A stretch of 64,000 bases of DNA, from NCBI RefSeq assembly GCF_002163675.1, contig NZ_CP019334.1:1374001-1438000 (forward strand), written 5' to 3'. Positions 26,547 through 35,362 of this stretch are shown here, in pieces. The number at the start of each line of letters is the position of its first letter. The first letter of the stretch is position 1. The notes beneath the pieces were generated by a model. The model ran no database searches and was not told where the DNA came from. It worked only from the letters and a program-made list of their open reading frames with translations. Position numbers and translations under genes: made by a program. The stretch is from Polaribacter sp. SA4-12. GTDB lineage: Bacteria > Bacteroidota > Bacteroidia > Flavobacteriales > Flavobacteriaceae.

Positions 26547-26596
26547 ACGTTTTTTTACACAGTAAATTGTGTAGTGTAATTGTCTACAAAAAACGT
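26547..26596 (-). terminator. Hairpin between ferritin and bamD
   Basis: ACGTTTTTT (26547-26555) pairs with AAAAAACGT (26588-26596), with an inner ACAC/GTGT pair. It lies 39 nt past the ferritin stop codon in the minus-strand sense. Probably a terminator, but AT-rich and imperfect. Confidence 0.4.
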
Positions 26597-26634
26597 AAAA
26601 AAAGCGATAAGTTGATACTAAAAGTATGTTAATA

Positions 26635-27144
26635 TTATTGTTGCGTATTATCTGGAGTAATTAATTGTTTAATATCGTTATCAAAAAGGTAAAAACCACT
26701 TTTATCATCGCCTATTAAACTAATCTTATCTAAAATATTTCTAGCTAATGCTTCTTCTTCTATTTGCTCTGAAACATACCATTGCAAGAAATTATGAGTA
26801 GCATAATCTTTTTCTTGTAGAGAAATATCAACCAAATCGTTTATAGATGCAGAAACAGCAACTTCATGATTAAATAATTCTTGAAACATTTCTTTAAAAG
26901 AACCAAAAGAAACTGGTGGTGCTGATAAAGCAGAAATAATTGCATGCCCTCCTCTTTCATTTATAAACTTCACTAATTTTAACATGTGCATTCTTTCTTC
27001 GTCTGAATGCGCATACATAAATTGCGAAACACCTTCAAAACCCTGTGTTTCAGCCCAAGAAGCCATTGCTAAATATACTTGAGAAGATTCTGCCTCAATA
27101 ACTACTTGTTTATTTAATGCGTCTTGAATAATTGGTGATAACAT
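26635..27144 (-). CDS. Ferritin (non-haem, FtnA-like)
   Basis: 169 residues, a four-helix ferritin. Ferroxidase ligands fall in EAESSQVYLAMASWAE (Glu about 17), HSDEERMHMLKLVKFI (Glu-x-x-His about 49-53), and the EQIEEEALARNIL helix (Glu about 130-132). The 24-mer shell stores iron as ferric mineral in the cytoplasm and limits Fenton damage. It starts 5 nt after dapA ends and is probably co-transcribed with dapA. Confidence 0.92.
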   Translation of the reverse strand: MLSPIIQDALNKQVVIEAESSQVYLAMASWAETQGFEGVSQFMYAHSDEERMHMLKLVKFINERGGHAIISALSAPPVSFGSFKEMFQELFNHEVAVSASINDLVDISLQEKDYATHNFLQWYVSEQIEEEALARNILDKISLIGDDKSGFYLFDNDIKQLITPDNTQQ

Positions 27145-27149
27145 ATTTC

Positions 27150-28028
27150 TTATTTAAAGTTCGCTACAAATTTAGCTATTTTAACTGAAAGTTCTGTACT
27201 AGATTTTACCAAAGGCAAACGTACATCATCTTTACAAATACCTAATTCTTGTAAAACTGTTTTTATTCCTGCAGGATTATTCTCTTCGAAAATATAATCT
27301 ATAATATCCATCATTTTATAATGAATATCATAACCTTCTTTATTATTTCCTTGTAAACCGTGGTTTATCATCGTAGAAAACTGTTTTGGAAACGCTTGTC
27401 CAATTACAGAAATCACTCCAGAACCACCAGCTAAGGCTACTCCTAATGCTAAATCATCATCACCAGAAATTATTAAAAAACCTGCTGGTTTATCTTTTAA
27501 TAAAGTATAATACTGTTGCTTGTTGTTACCTGCTTCTTTAACAGCTACAATATTATCGAAATCATTTGCTAAACGTAAAGTTGTAGCTGGTTCCATATTT
27601 TTTGCTGTTCTACCAGGAACATTGTATAAAATAATTGGCAAATCTGTAGCTTCTGCAATTGCTTTAAAATGCTGATAAAACCCTTCTTGTGTTGGCTTAC
27701 TATAATAAGGTGCAACAGAAAGAATACCATCTATACCAGTAAAATTTCTAGTTTTTAATTCTTCTATAACTAAAGCTGTATTATTACCACCAACTCCTAA
27801 AACTAAAGGTAAACGCTTATTATTAGTTTTAATAATAACATTTATAATCTCTTGTTTTTCTTCTTTAGTAATCGTTCCGCTTTCGCCAGTTGTACCATTG
27901 ATAACTAAATAATCTGTTCCGTTATCAATATTGTAATTCACCAATTTTATAAGCGCATCAAAATCTACACTTAAATCTTCTTTAAAAGGCGTAATTAACG
28001 CAACTCCAGTTCCAATAAATTTTTGCAT
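27150..28028 (-). CDS. dapA: 4-hydroxy-tetrahydrodipicolinate synthase
   Basis: 292 residues, a class I aldolase barrel. [17 protein letters not shown] (about 45-61), the catalytic tyrosine in [13 protein letters not shown] (about 133-145), the Schiff-base lysine in [11 protein letters not shown] (about 163), and [22 protein letters not shown]. It condenses pyruvate with aspartate semialdehyde, the first committed step toward diaminopimelate and lysine. Together with dapD in this window it covers two steps of that pathway. Confidence 0.95.
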   Translation of the reverse strand: MQKFIGTGVALITPFKEDLSVDFDALIKLVNYNIDNGTDYLVINGTTGESGTITKEEKQEIINVIIKTNNKRLPLVLGVGGNNTALVIEELKTRNFTGIDGILSVAPYYSKPTQEGFYQHFKAIAEATDLPIILYNVPGRTAKNMEPATTLRLANDFDNIVAVKEAGNNKQQYYTLLKDKPAGFLIISGDDDLALGVALAGGSGVISVIGQAFPKQFSTMINHGLQGNNKEGYDIHYKMMDIIDYIFEENNPAGIKTVLQELGICKDDVRLPLVKSSTELSVKIAKFVANFK

Positions 28029-28126
28029 TCTATAGTATTTTAAAGCTGTAAAATTACGATTTTAAGACGGATTTAATTATAAAAAAAGCTATTCTTAGTA
28101 AGAATAAACAACTTTATTATTAAAGT

Positions 28127-28648
28127 TTAATTTTTTAGTTTCTTCAGAATTTGAAGGTACTTTTTTAGTTCTGAAGAAAATTGCTGAACATTTTCTAATT
28201 CTGTAGAAATTTCAAGCTCATATAACTTTGAGTTTACTTCTGAAAAACCTGCTTTAAAACCTGCATTAGAGTCTAAAATAGCTTTTTCTAAATACAAATG
28301 ATGCTGATTAAAATAACCTATCAATAAATCAAATGGTTGTTCTAAAAAGCTCTGAAAGGTTGGTTCTATAAATTTCCCTTTCCAATTTATATCTTTTTCT
28401 GAAAAATGTTTAAAAGAGACTTCGTCTGATTTATCAAATTTCTTAAAGGAATATATTTTAGAATTCTTTAAACCTAAGACAGCTTCAATTTCTGATTGTA
28501 GGTCTGTTTTTGATGAAACAGCTTCAGTTGTAAGTATACCAACAGTAATAATCTCTTTTTGAGAGACAATTCTATTTTCTTGAAGTTTTGATACTATTTT
28601 ATCAAACTTCTTTCTTAATCGAGATTCTTTTAAATTAGATAAATTCAT
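28127..28648 (-). CDS. DUF6913 family protein
   Basis: 173 residues, no signal peptide or membrane helix. A basic N-terminal helix (NLSNLKESRLRKKFDKIVSKL) is followed by an alternating alpha/beta pattern (ITVGILTTEAV; NSKIYSFKKFDKSDEVSFKHFSEKDINWKGKFIEPTFQSFLEQPFDLLIGYF). This matches the DUF6913 family of flavobacteria, which has no assigned function. The start codon directly abuts the preceding gene's stop (no gap), so the two are translated from one message. dapA lies 98 nt downstream and may be on the same transcript. Confidence 0.65.
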   Translation of the reverse strand: MNLSNLKESRLRKKFDKIVSKLQENRIVSQKEIITVGILTTEAVSSKTDLQSEIEAVLGLKNSKIYSFKKFDKSDEVSFKHFSEKDINWKGKFIEPTFQSFLEQPFDLLIGYFNQHHLYLEKAILDSNAGFKAGFSEVNSKLYELEISTELENVQQFSSELKKYLQILKKLKN

Positions 28649-29737
28649 CTACTTATTTACAATTTCTAATAAAATAAACTGATTTAACTGTTTTCCATAA
28701 AGTTGAAAATTATCATCAGAAACCAAAACTAAAGATTCATTTCCGTTTGCCAATTTTGGGCCAAATGAAATTCCTTCAATATTATCAACTATTCCTTCTG
28801 TTAGCTCACCTCTTACATCTTCAAAGTTGAATACTAATCTTTTTTTAAGCGGAGTAAAAACTGTTTCTTTTAATGATTCAATATCTAAAACATTGGTTGT
28901 TGTTTCATCAGCAGTTGCCTCAAAAATTCTTATGATATTCCCCAAAGCTCCATACCCACTTTGATAAGTTCTTTCAATAATAAAGAAATGATTTTCTTTA
29001 TATTCTAAAATAGATGTTAAGCCATTTAAATTGATATTGCCTTTTGAAGGTTTGGTAATATGTTCTAATTGATATGCAAATTGCTTTGTTGCCTTCTTAG
29101 ATTCCTTATCGAAATAAGTAATTCTAATTGGTGAAGATGCTTTCTTAAAAGTAGGTTCATCTCCATCAACTATTAAAGGCGATTCCATTGCTACCCAAAA
29201 ACCTTGTCCATTTATACTATTAGAAGAACCTTCAAAAGCTCCATTATGCTTTAATTTCACAATTTTATTTGGAATAAAATAATCTGGAATAGTATAACTG
29301 CATACAAAATTACCCAAAGAGTCGGTTGCAAAAACTGATGGACTTTTACCTTTAAGGATGGATCCTTCACTAACAAAATTAACTTCTTGAGTTTCCTTAT
29401 CTATGAAGATTGATTCTAAATCTAAAAAATTTTCATTGTAAAAAGCAGTTGTAGTGTCATTTAAATAAAAAACATTCTTAAAATCTACAGATTTAATTTT
29501 GTTCTGTTGAATATCAATTTTTGCTTTTACAAATCTTGGACTCTTAGAATCATCAACTACAAAATAAAAGAATCCGTTTGCATAATCTATACCTGAAAGT
29601 CCACCAATAAAAGAATTGTTTATTTCTAGTGAATCTTTCACTACATATTCGTCTAAAAAAACAAGTTCTACTTCCTTCTTTTTAGTGCAAGAATAAAAAA
29701 TAAAGAACACTAGAAGAACATATAAAATATTTTTCAT
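28649..29737 (-). CDS. Lipoprotein with phytase/esterase-like beta-propeller
   Basis: 362 residues. Signal peptide and lipobox FIFYSCTKKK (Cys about 17) predict an outer-membrane or periplasmic lipoprotein. The body has repeated blade-like motifs (IGGLSGIDYANGFFYFVVDDSKSPRF; ESIFIDKETQEVNFVSEGS; NLNGLTSILEYKENHFFIIERTYQ; NIEGISFGPKLANGNESLVLVSDDN), typical of the esterase-like/SdiA-regulated phytase propeller family. Substrate unknown; the ending SLVLVSDDNFQ is the usual family C-terminus. Its stop directly abuts the DUF6913 start. Confidence 0.7.
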   Translation of the reverse strand: MKNILYVLLVFFIFYSCTKKKEVELVFLDEYVVKDSLEINNSFIGGLSGIDYANGFFYFVVDDSKSPRFVKAKIDIQQNKIKSVDFKNVFYLNDTTTAFYNENFLDLESIFIDKETQEVNFVSEGSILKGKSPSVFATDSLGNFVCSYTIPDYFIPNKIVKLKHNGAFEGSSNSINGQGFWVAMESPLIVDGDEPTFKKASSPIRITYFDKESKKATKQFAYQLEHITKPSKGNINLNGLTSILEYKENHFFIIERTYQSGYGALGNIIRIFEATADETTTNVLDIESLKETVFTPLKKRLVFNFEDVRGELTEGIVDNIEGISFGPKLANGNESLVLVSDDNFQLYGKQLNQFILLEIVNK

Positions 29738-29837
29738 TACTATCTTTTATAGGATTAATATTTAACAGAGTTACCAAATATAATGATTTATGTAAGTTGA
29801 AAATAAATACTTCGTCAAAAATTTTAAATCCACTGAG

Positions 29838-30190
29838 ATGAACAAAAAAACATTATTCATTTTAAAAATAATTACAGTAATAATTATGCTTCAAATATTA
29901 TTTTATAATTTTATTGAGCTAAAGAAAGTATTGGTCTTTTTACAAAACTAGCAGGAGAGAATGAAGCTTTTAGGAGAACAGGAACTGGAGTATTAGAGTT
30001 AACTGCTTCAATATTAATTCTTATCCCTAGAACAACATGGATGGGCGCTTGATTAACTGTAGAATTAATCAGTGGAGCAATTTTTGATCATTTAACAAAA
30101 TTAGGCATTGAACATAATAATGATAGTGGACTTCTTTTTACAAGCGCTTTTATAATATTTATTGCAGGAGCAATCGTCTTATATTTTTAA
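29838..30190 (+). pseudogene. Broken DoxX-like membrane protein gene
   Basis: Translation from ATG 29838 gives MNKKTLFILKIITVIIMLQILFYNF. The homologous continuation (AKESIGLFTKLAGENEAF, then RRTGTGVLELTASILILIP) is in the next frame from about 29912. The shift fits loss of one G in an ancestral ACTGGAGCT. A second lesion is an in-frame TGA after RTTWMGA (about 30051). Beyond it the frame continues LTVELISGAIFDHLTKLGIE to a TAA at 30188-30190. The length, 353 nt, is one base short of a 118-codon frame. The helix pattern and GTGVLELTASILILIP motif are those of small DoxX-type proteins. Disabled by two lesions. Confidence 0.8.
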
Positions 30191-30254
30191 AGAAAAAAAA
30201 TCCTTTAATAGGAAAAATGATTGAAAAAAAATTATTATTTTTTTTGACATTTAT

Positions 30255-30285
30255 TTGCGTATTAGAATATATATCTTTAATATTG
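30255..30285 (+). promoter_or_regulatory. Promoter of small RNA copy A
   Basis: TTG (30255-30257), then exactly 20 nt, then TAATATTG (30278-30285), one base away from TAnnTTTG. The same spacing and the same following sequence TAGTGTAATTA occur at copy B. Predicted start near 30290. Confidence 0.65.
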
Positions 30286-30289
30286 TAGT

Positions 30290-30480
30290 GTAATTACAAT
30301 TAAACATTTTAAAAGTAATTATTGTTTTCCCCTAAATCAATACATATGAAATAATTTTTTTTGAAATCATCCCCCTGATTATTGGAGCCCCCTAAAATAT
30401 CTAATAATTGATTGAAAAATAAAAAAATATATCTATTCATTTAGAATAAAAAAGCGGTTACTTCTTGTAACTGCTTTTTT
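30290..30480 (+). ncRNA. Candidate structured small RNA, copy A
   Basis: About 190 nt, closely similar to copy B at 30812-30994 from TTTTCCCCTA to the terminator. Features: a 5' hairpin (TAATTAC/GTAATTA); three C-rich, probably unpaired motifs (TTTTCCCC at 30325, CCCCCT at 30371, GCCCCCTAA at 30387); a 7-bp stem AATCAAT (30335-30341) / ATTGATT (30407-30413) that changes to GATCAAT/ATTGATC in copy B, a compensatory pair; and a terminator hairpin GCGGTTAC/GTAACTGC followed by seven T. No meaningful open frame is seen. No known family was recognised. Confidence 0.65.
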
Positions 30481-30481
30481 T
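30448..30481 (+). terminator. Terminator of small RNA copy A
   Basis: GCGGTTAC / GTAACTGC around a TTCTT loop, then TTTTTTT. Copy B has A:U where A has G:U in the same stem. Confidence 0.85.
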
Positions 30482-30776
30482 ATTTATAAAATATTCTTTC
30501 TATAAGTTTACATATTAGAAATTTAATGACACTGTTTATTATAAACTTCTCATCATTTATATAATCAACAAACTCACTAATATTTTAAAAATTAAAATTC
30601 ATTTAAAACTCCATAAGTTTTACATTTATTATTGAACACGAATTAACAAGCTAGTATTCAATTCAAAAACTAGCATATTTACACACAAAAAATAAATCAT
30701 TTCAATTTTCTTTATCAAAGGATAAAATCAAAATATAATGATTTAATAAAATAAAGAATATTTTTTACGATTTTAG

Positions 30777-30807
30777 TTGTTTTGTATCCTTTTTATTTAT
30801 ATTATTG
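30777..30807 (+). promoter_or_regulatory. Promoter of small RNA copy B
   Basis: TTG (30777-30779), 20 nt, TATTATTG (30800-30807), followed by TAGTGTAATTA as in copy A. Confidence 0.65.
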
Positions 30808-30811
30808 TAGT

Positions 30812-30994
30812 GTAATTATATTATTATAGTTACTATTTTCCCCTAGATCAATACATATGACGTAAATTATTTTTTTATCATCCCCCTAATTATTGGCTCC
30901 CCCTAATTAAACTAATAATTGATCAAAAGAATAAAAAACTATATCTATTTATTTAGAACAAAAAAAAGCAGTTACTTTTAGTAACTGCTTTTTT
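30812..30994 (+). ncRNA. Candidate structured small RNA, copy B
   Basis: About 183 nt, the tandem paralogue of copy A about 520 nt downstream. It shares ATCAATACATATGA, ATCATCCCCCT, ATTATTGG, CCCCCTAA, CTAATAATTGAT and CTATATCTATTTATTTAGAA-type blocks. Its 5' hairpin uses a different sequence (GTAATTAT/ATAGTTAC) but keeps pairing. The closing stem GATCAAT (30846-30852) / ATTGATC (30918-30924) covaries with copy A. The AT-rich spacers between blocks are less conserved. It ends 18 nt before the 3' end of the convergent lysoplasmalogenase gene. Confidence 0.65.
30968..30994. terminator. Terminator of small RNA copy B, probably bidirectional
   Basis: The perfect stem GCAGTTACT / AGTAACTGC with a 3-nt loop, an A tract on the left and a T tract on the right. 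It can end copy B (plus) and the lysoplasmalogenase transcript (minus). Confidence 0.85.
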
Positions 30995-31012
30995 ATTTCA
31001 ATATCTTTTCTT

Positions 31013-31660
31013 CTAAGAATCTTTAATAATCATTGCTTTACATATTAAATATTGAGCTACAATATAAGTGACCATTATAGTTACACCATACATTTCTCTT
31101 GCTTCATGAAATTTATTAACAGCTAAGAAACTATCTGATATTATAAAAATTAAAGCTCCTAAAAACAACCATAAATTTTCTGTAGTTTTTTGTTGTAAAT
31201 AATTCAATAAAGTTAGCGTACCAAAAGCAGAAATTATGATTCCATAAATTATCACAGGAATTAACATATCTCCTAAATTGTCTTTAATTAAAAGAACGAT
31301 ACTTCCAAAAACAAGTACAAATGGAATTGAAGCTGTAATTATTTTGGTAAAACCTATTTTTCTCAAATAACCCGATGAAATTTTTATATATAAAATGTGA
31401 GCCATTAGAAAAGAAACCAACCCAAATAAGAAGAATTGGTCTTTAAAAAGTAAAAAGGTATCACCCCAAAAAGAAAAGAATAATGCTGAGATGTACCAGA
31501 AACTAGGTTTTTTAACTGCGGATAAATAAACAACTGCTAAAAGAATTGTTATAAATGGTTTTGTTAAAGCACCTAATGTTTCATTATACAAAAGCCCAAA
31601 AATATGTAAAACAACTATAATTAGAAATAGTACCGAAAATACTTTGGTCTGCTTTTTCAT
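31013..31660 (-). CDS. Lysoplasmalogenase (YhhN family)
   Basis: 215 residues, almost wholly hydrophobic with about seven to eight transmembrane helices. Family marks are LTKPFITILLAVVYLSA (about 32-48), FSFWGDTFLLFKDQFFLFGLVSFLMAHILYI (about 62-92) and GALIFIISDSFLAVNKF (about 168-184). YhhN/TMEM86 proteins hydrolyse the vinyl-ether bond of lysoplasmalogens; many bacterial members have been tested only by homology. It lies 3 nt after the peptidase-permease fusion gene and probably forms the end of that operon. Confidence 0.85.
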   Translation of the reverse strand: MKKQTKVFSVLFLIIVVLHIFGLLYNETLGALTKPFITILLAVVYLSAVKKPSFWYISALFFSFWGDTFLLFKDQFFLFGLVSFLMAHILYIKISSGYLRKIGFTKIITASIPFVLVFGSIVLLIKDNLGDMLIPVIIYGIIISAFGTLTLLNYLQQKTTENLWLFLGALIFIISDSFLAVNKFHEAREMYGVTIMVTYIVAQYLICKAMIIKDS

Positions 31661-31663
31661 AAA

Positions 31664-34600
31664 TTATAATTTTCTTCTGTTATCTTCAGATTGCGTGTCA
31701 ATTAACTTGTTATACGGATCTACTCCTACTTCAACAGGCTTCTTATCAACTATAATTTTAATCTTATTGTTAATCTTCGTAATCTTATACTTCTTCAAAT
31801 AAAGCTCTTTTTCTTTCTTTTCTCCATCAACCTCTTCTTCTGTGAAAATTCCAATATCTATATAATCTGCTAAAGGCACAGATAAAATTGGTTTCTTCAT
31901 TTTATCAGTTTTATAAGTCAATGTATCGCCTACTTGCTCACCGTAATAACGTTTTCCTTTTTCATCATTTCTGTATTTAGAAACTTCAAACTCTATTTCT
32001 ACTTCATATTTTCCGTTTTCTAATTCAGTAGATTTTGCGTCTAATATTCTATTTCTATATAAAGTAATCGTTTCAAACATGTCCTTAATTACATATTGTA
32101 ACGAATCTGGAGTTGCTTCTCTAATATAATCAACCATTTCTATAGAAGTTGTATAAGGAGCTTCTTGAAACTTCACTTTTTCAACATATTTCTTTAAAGC
32201 TCCATTTAGTTTTTCTTCACCTATATAATCACTCAAAGCATAAAAGACTAAAGATCCTTTTTGATAACGAATATATCCTTGTCCATCATTATACATCAAT
32301 GCATTTTCACGCTTTCTTTCCATCGTTCTTTGCATCAAATAATCATCTAATGCTTTCTTTAAAAAAGTACGAATTTTCTCTTTTCCTTTTTGATGTTCTA
32401 ATACTTTTAAAGAAACGTATTCAGATAAACTTTCAGACAACATTGTCGCACCTAAAACATCTGCTCCAATAACTTGATGCGCCCACCATTGATGCGCAAC
32501 TTCATGCACAGTAATTGCAAACGGATAATCTACTCCATCATCATTTTTATCATCTACATCAGCAATAAACCCAACACCTTCTGAAAAAGGAATTGTATTT
32601 GGAAAAGATTGCGCAAAGCTTCCTCCTGTTCTTGGAAACTCTACAATTCTTAATTGTTTATGTTGATAAGGGCTAAAGTTTTTAGAATTATAATCTAAAG
32701 ATGCTTTCATCCCTTTCATCATTCTATCTAAATTAAACTCATGTCCTTTATGATAATAAATTTCTAAACTGATTCCTTTCCAGTTTTCTTTTTTTACTTT
32801 ATATCTAGCTGAATTAAAAGCATAGAAATTCAAAATTTTACTATCCATTTTATAATGGAAATATTTTCTATCATTTTCTATCCATTCATTTTGCAAATAC
32901 CCTGGAGCAATTGCAATTTGATCTTTAGATGTAGAAACTGTAGCTTCAAAATCGATCCAATCTGAATCTTTAGAAATATAAGTATCTCCTAAAGCTGTTG
33001 AATCTGATGGTTTTGGACGTAAATCATTTTTTGGTAAATCGTATTTTTTACGTGTTTTATTATCTGTTAATTCTGCCTGAGAAGAATATCCTAAAGAAGG
33101 AAACATAGAAAAATTATTGATAAATGTCCCGTTTTCTCTTACTGGAGATTTTTTTCTGTACGTTGTATTTTTCTTGCTTTTTACAGATAAAGAAAGCTGC
33201 AAAGTATCTCCTGGTAAAATTTTATCTTTAAAATGATACATATCAAAATGCTGAATTGTATCTTCTAAAACCAAGGTATTTGGCTTATTAAACTCAAAAG
33301 TACTTTCTAAAGAATTATGGTTTAAAAACAACGTATCAATCGCTTTATTTGTTTTATTCACCATTACAAAAGTTGCAGAAGCATCAAATAATCTTTCTTT
33401 CGGAAAAATATTTACATCTGTTTTTACGGAAATAATTCTTGGTTGTGCATACCCTTCATATTTTTTATACGTCTTCTCCCAATTAACACTTTGCAATTCT
33501 GCTTCTTTAGAAGATGTTCTTTTTGCTTTTGCTCCTGTTTCTTGATAAATTGAATATCCTAAACCTAAAAATGCAATTAAGAAAACTCCAAATCCTATAG
33601 CTGCAAACCCTTTAAATCGTGTTTTAGCAATTGAAATTCTCTCTATAAACGAATTCGGTATTCCACGAACCCAAAACAGAAAAGAGACAAATAATAGTAC
33701 CACCCCACATAAAATCCAATATAATTTATACCATAAAAAAGGTTCTAAAATTCCATAACCATTCATATCAGAATAGTTAAAACGTGGACCTTGACCATAT
33801 TTAAATATAGATTGCTCTATTCCTGCCAATGATAAAAATGGCATTCCAATAGAAATTACAAGCAATACAAATAATCCCAAATAAGGGTTCCCTATTAAGG
33901 TTTGAACAAATATTGATAATAAAGCCCAAACAAGAAGACTTAAGAAATTTAAACAATAAAGTTCAAAAAGATAATGACCAATTTCAAAATTATAATAGCC
34001 TTTATACATTTGAAAAACCATACCAGAAACTATAATTACTGCCAATAAAACCAATTGCATTTTTATTAAAGCAATTAATTTAGATAACAACAACGTCCAG
34101 TTAGGAATCGGAGTTGCATCAACCAAATGATTTATTTTGGCAATTTTTGCTCTATGCACTAACATACCCGCATATAAAAATGTACAAATGTTTATAGAAG
34201 CAAAGAAAACGCCACTAAGGTTTAACATTTTCCAAGTAATTGGTAATGTTGGTGTTCCAAAAATGTCTCCTACTTCAGATAACGTAACAACGATTAATAC
34301 AAGTCCGACTAATACAATTGAAATAAATGCCCAACTTTTAAAGATGTATTTAAAATCGAGATTCGATAATTTCCAAGTTGTTTTTAAATTTTGAAGAAAA
34401 GAATAATCATAAGATACTTTAGGTAAAGAAATTCTTGTAATTCCGCTAAAGTTGGTTTTTGTAACTCTCTCTGCTTTAGGTTTACTAAAAGAAATAGAAA
34501 TTGCATTCTGGCTAAATTTAAAGAACTTGAACACGAATCCAAAAATAACCGTTGAAATTACCAACCATAATAAACGGTTGTATACAATCATTTCTTTTAA

Positions 34601-35314
34601 TGGAATTTGTAATTCATTTTGTTCAGAAGGCGTCCAATACTTTGTATAGTAACTAGAAGCAGCTGAACCAAAAGGATCTAAAATTGCCGCTAAACCTCTA
34701 TGCTCTGGGTCAGAAAGCAAGCTTTCTAAAACCCCTTGACCAAACATTAAAATAATTACCGTTATAAAACCTGCTGCAATATTTCTTGTAAAAGCAACAA
34801 CAGCAAAAACAATAGCACCAAACAATAAAACATTTGGTAAAATAAATACAAAATACGTTTGTAAATAGGTAACTACATTAAATGGACCTACAATATCTGG
34901 GTTTGTACCAGGAATACGAAAACCAACGACCATTCCCAAAGCAATTGAAAAAACAATAATAGATACAATTACAATTGAACTAAAAAACTTAGCAAATAAG
35001 TAATTTGCTTTGGTAAAAGGATAGGAATACAAGATCGTATGCATTTCACTTTTAAAATCTCTAAATATTGAAACCCCAACAATTGAAGGAAATAAGAAGA
35101 ATATAAAAATGGTTAATGCATTAAATAAACCAGAAACTCCTATTGGTGAATTTACAATTCTAGAAGAACCAGTTGTGGCTGTTACTGAATCGAATAAACC
35201 AGCTGAAGCTGCTGATAAAAAGAAAGCCAATATTAAGAAAATACCTATATAAATATAAAATGCAGGTTTATTAAACCAGTATTTTAATTCTTGTTTGAAA
35301 ATAGTTGAAAACAT
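31664..35314 (-). CDS. ABC-2 permease fused to an M1-family aminopeptidase
   Basis: 1216 residues. The first ~600 hold two blocks of about six transmembrane helices each, of ABC-2 permease type (start FKQELKYWFNKPAFYIYIGIFL, ending near IGFGVFLIAFLGLGY). The remainder is an extracytoplasmic M1 peptidase: an N-terminal beta domain (SVKTDVNIFPKERLFDASATF), a zinc site HEVAHQWWAHQ (about 931) with the distant glutamate in SESLSEYVSLKVLE, and a C-terminal domain. The usual GxMEN exopeptidase motif is not obvious. With the ATPase encoded 48 nt upstream it forms one transporter-peptidase. Substrate unknown; peptide release at the membrane is inference. Confidence 0.88.
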   Translation of the reverse strand: MFSTIFKQELKYWFNKPAFYIYIGIFLILAFFLSAASAGLFDSVTATTGSSRIVNSPIGVSGLFNALTIFIFFLFPSIVGVSIFRDFKSEMHTILYSYPFTKANYLFAKFFSSIVIVSIIVFSIALGMVVGFRIPGTNPDIVGPFNVVTYLQTYFVFILPNVLLFGAIVFAVVAFTRNIAAGFITVIILMFGQGVLESLLSDPEHRGLAAILDPFGSAASSYYTKYWTPSEQNELQIPLKEMIVYNRLLWLVISTVIFGFVFKFFKFSQNAISISFSKPKAERVTKTNFSGITRISLPKVSYDYSFLQNLKTTWKLSNLDFKYIFKSWAFISIVLVGLVLIVVTLSEVGDIFGTPTLPITWKMLNLSGVFFASINICTFLYAGMLVHRAKIAKINHLVDATPIPNWTLLLSKLIALIKMQLVLLAVIIVSGMVFQMYKGYYNFEIGHYLFELYCLNFLSLLVWALLSIFVQTLIGNPYLGLFVLLVISIGMPFLSLAGIEQSIFKYGQGPRFNYSDMNGYGILEPFLWYKLYWILCGVVLLFVSFLFWVRGIPNSFIERISIAKTRFKGFAAIGFGVFLIAFLGLGYSIYQETGAKAKRTSSKEAELQSVNWEKTYKKYEGYAQPRIISVKTDVNIFPKERLFDASATFVMVNKTNKAIDTLFLNHNSLESTFEFNKPNTLVLEDTIQHFDMYHFKDKILPGDTLQLSLSVKSKKNTTYRKKSPVRENGTFINNFSMFPSLGYSSQAELTDNKTRKKYDLPKNDLRPKPSDSTALGDTYISKDSDWIDFEATVSTSKDQIAIAPGYLQNEWIENDRKYFHYKMDSKILNFYAFNSARYKVKKENWKGISLEIYYHKGHEFNLDRMMKGMKASLDYNSKNFSPYQHKQLRIVEFPRTGGSFAQSFPNTIPFSEGVGFIADVDDKNDDGVDYPFAITVHEVAHQWWAHQVIGADVLGATMLSESLSEYVSLKVLEHQKGKEKIRTFLKKALDDYLMQRTMERKRENALMYNDGQGYIRYQKGSLVFYALSDYIGEEKLNGALKKYVEKVKFQEAPYTTSIEMVDYIREATPDSLQYVIKDMFETITLYRNRILDAKSTELENGKYEVEIEFEVSKYRNDEKGKRYYGEQVGDTLTYKTDKMKKPILSVPLADYIDIGIFTEEEVDGEKKEKELYLKKYKITKINNKIKIIVDKKPVEVGVDPYNKLIDTQSEDNRRKL

Positions 35315-35362
35315 AATTTAAATGTGTAAAAGTTGAACTGTTAAATTGTTTAATCGTGCTGT

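Noticed and set aside
30188..30250. Readthrough or recoding of TGA in the DoxX-like frame
   Set aside because: A frameshift is present as well as the TGA, and other genes here use TGA as a normal stop, so simple decay explains it.
30290..30994. Short proteins encoded by the two tandem repeats
   Set aside because: No start-stop frame is conserved between copies; conservation follows stems and C-rich loops instead.
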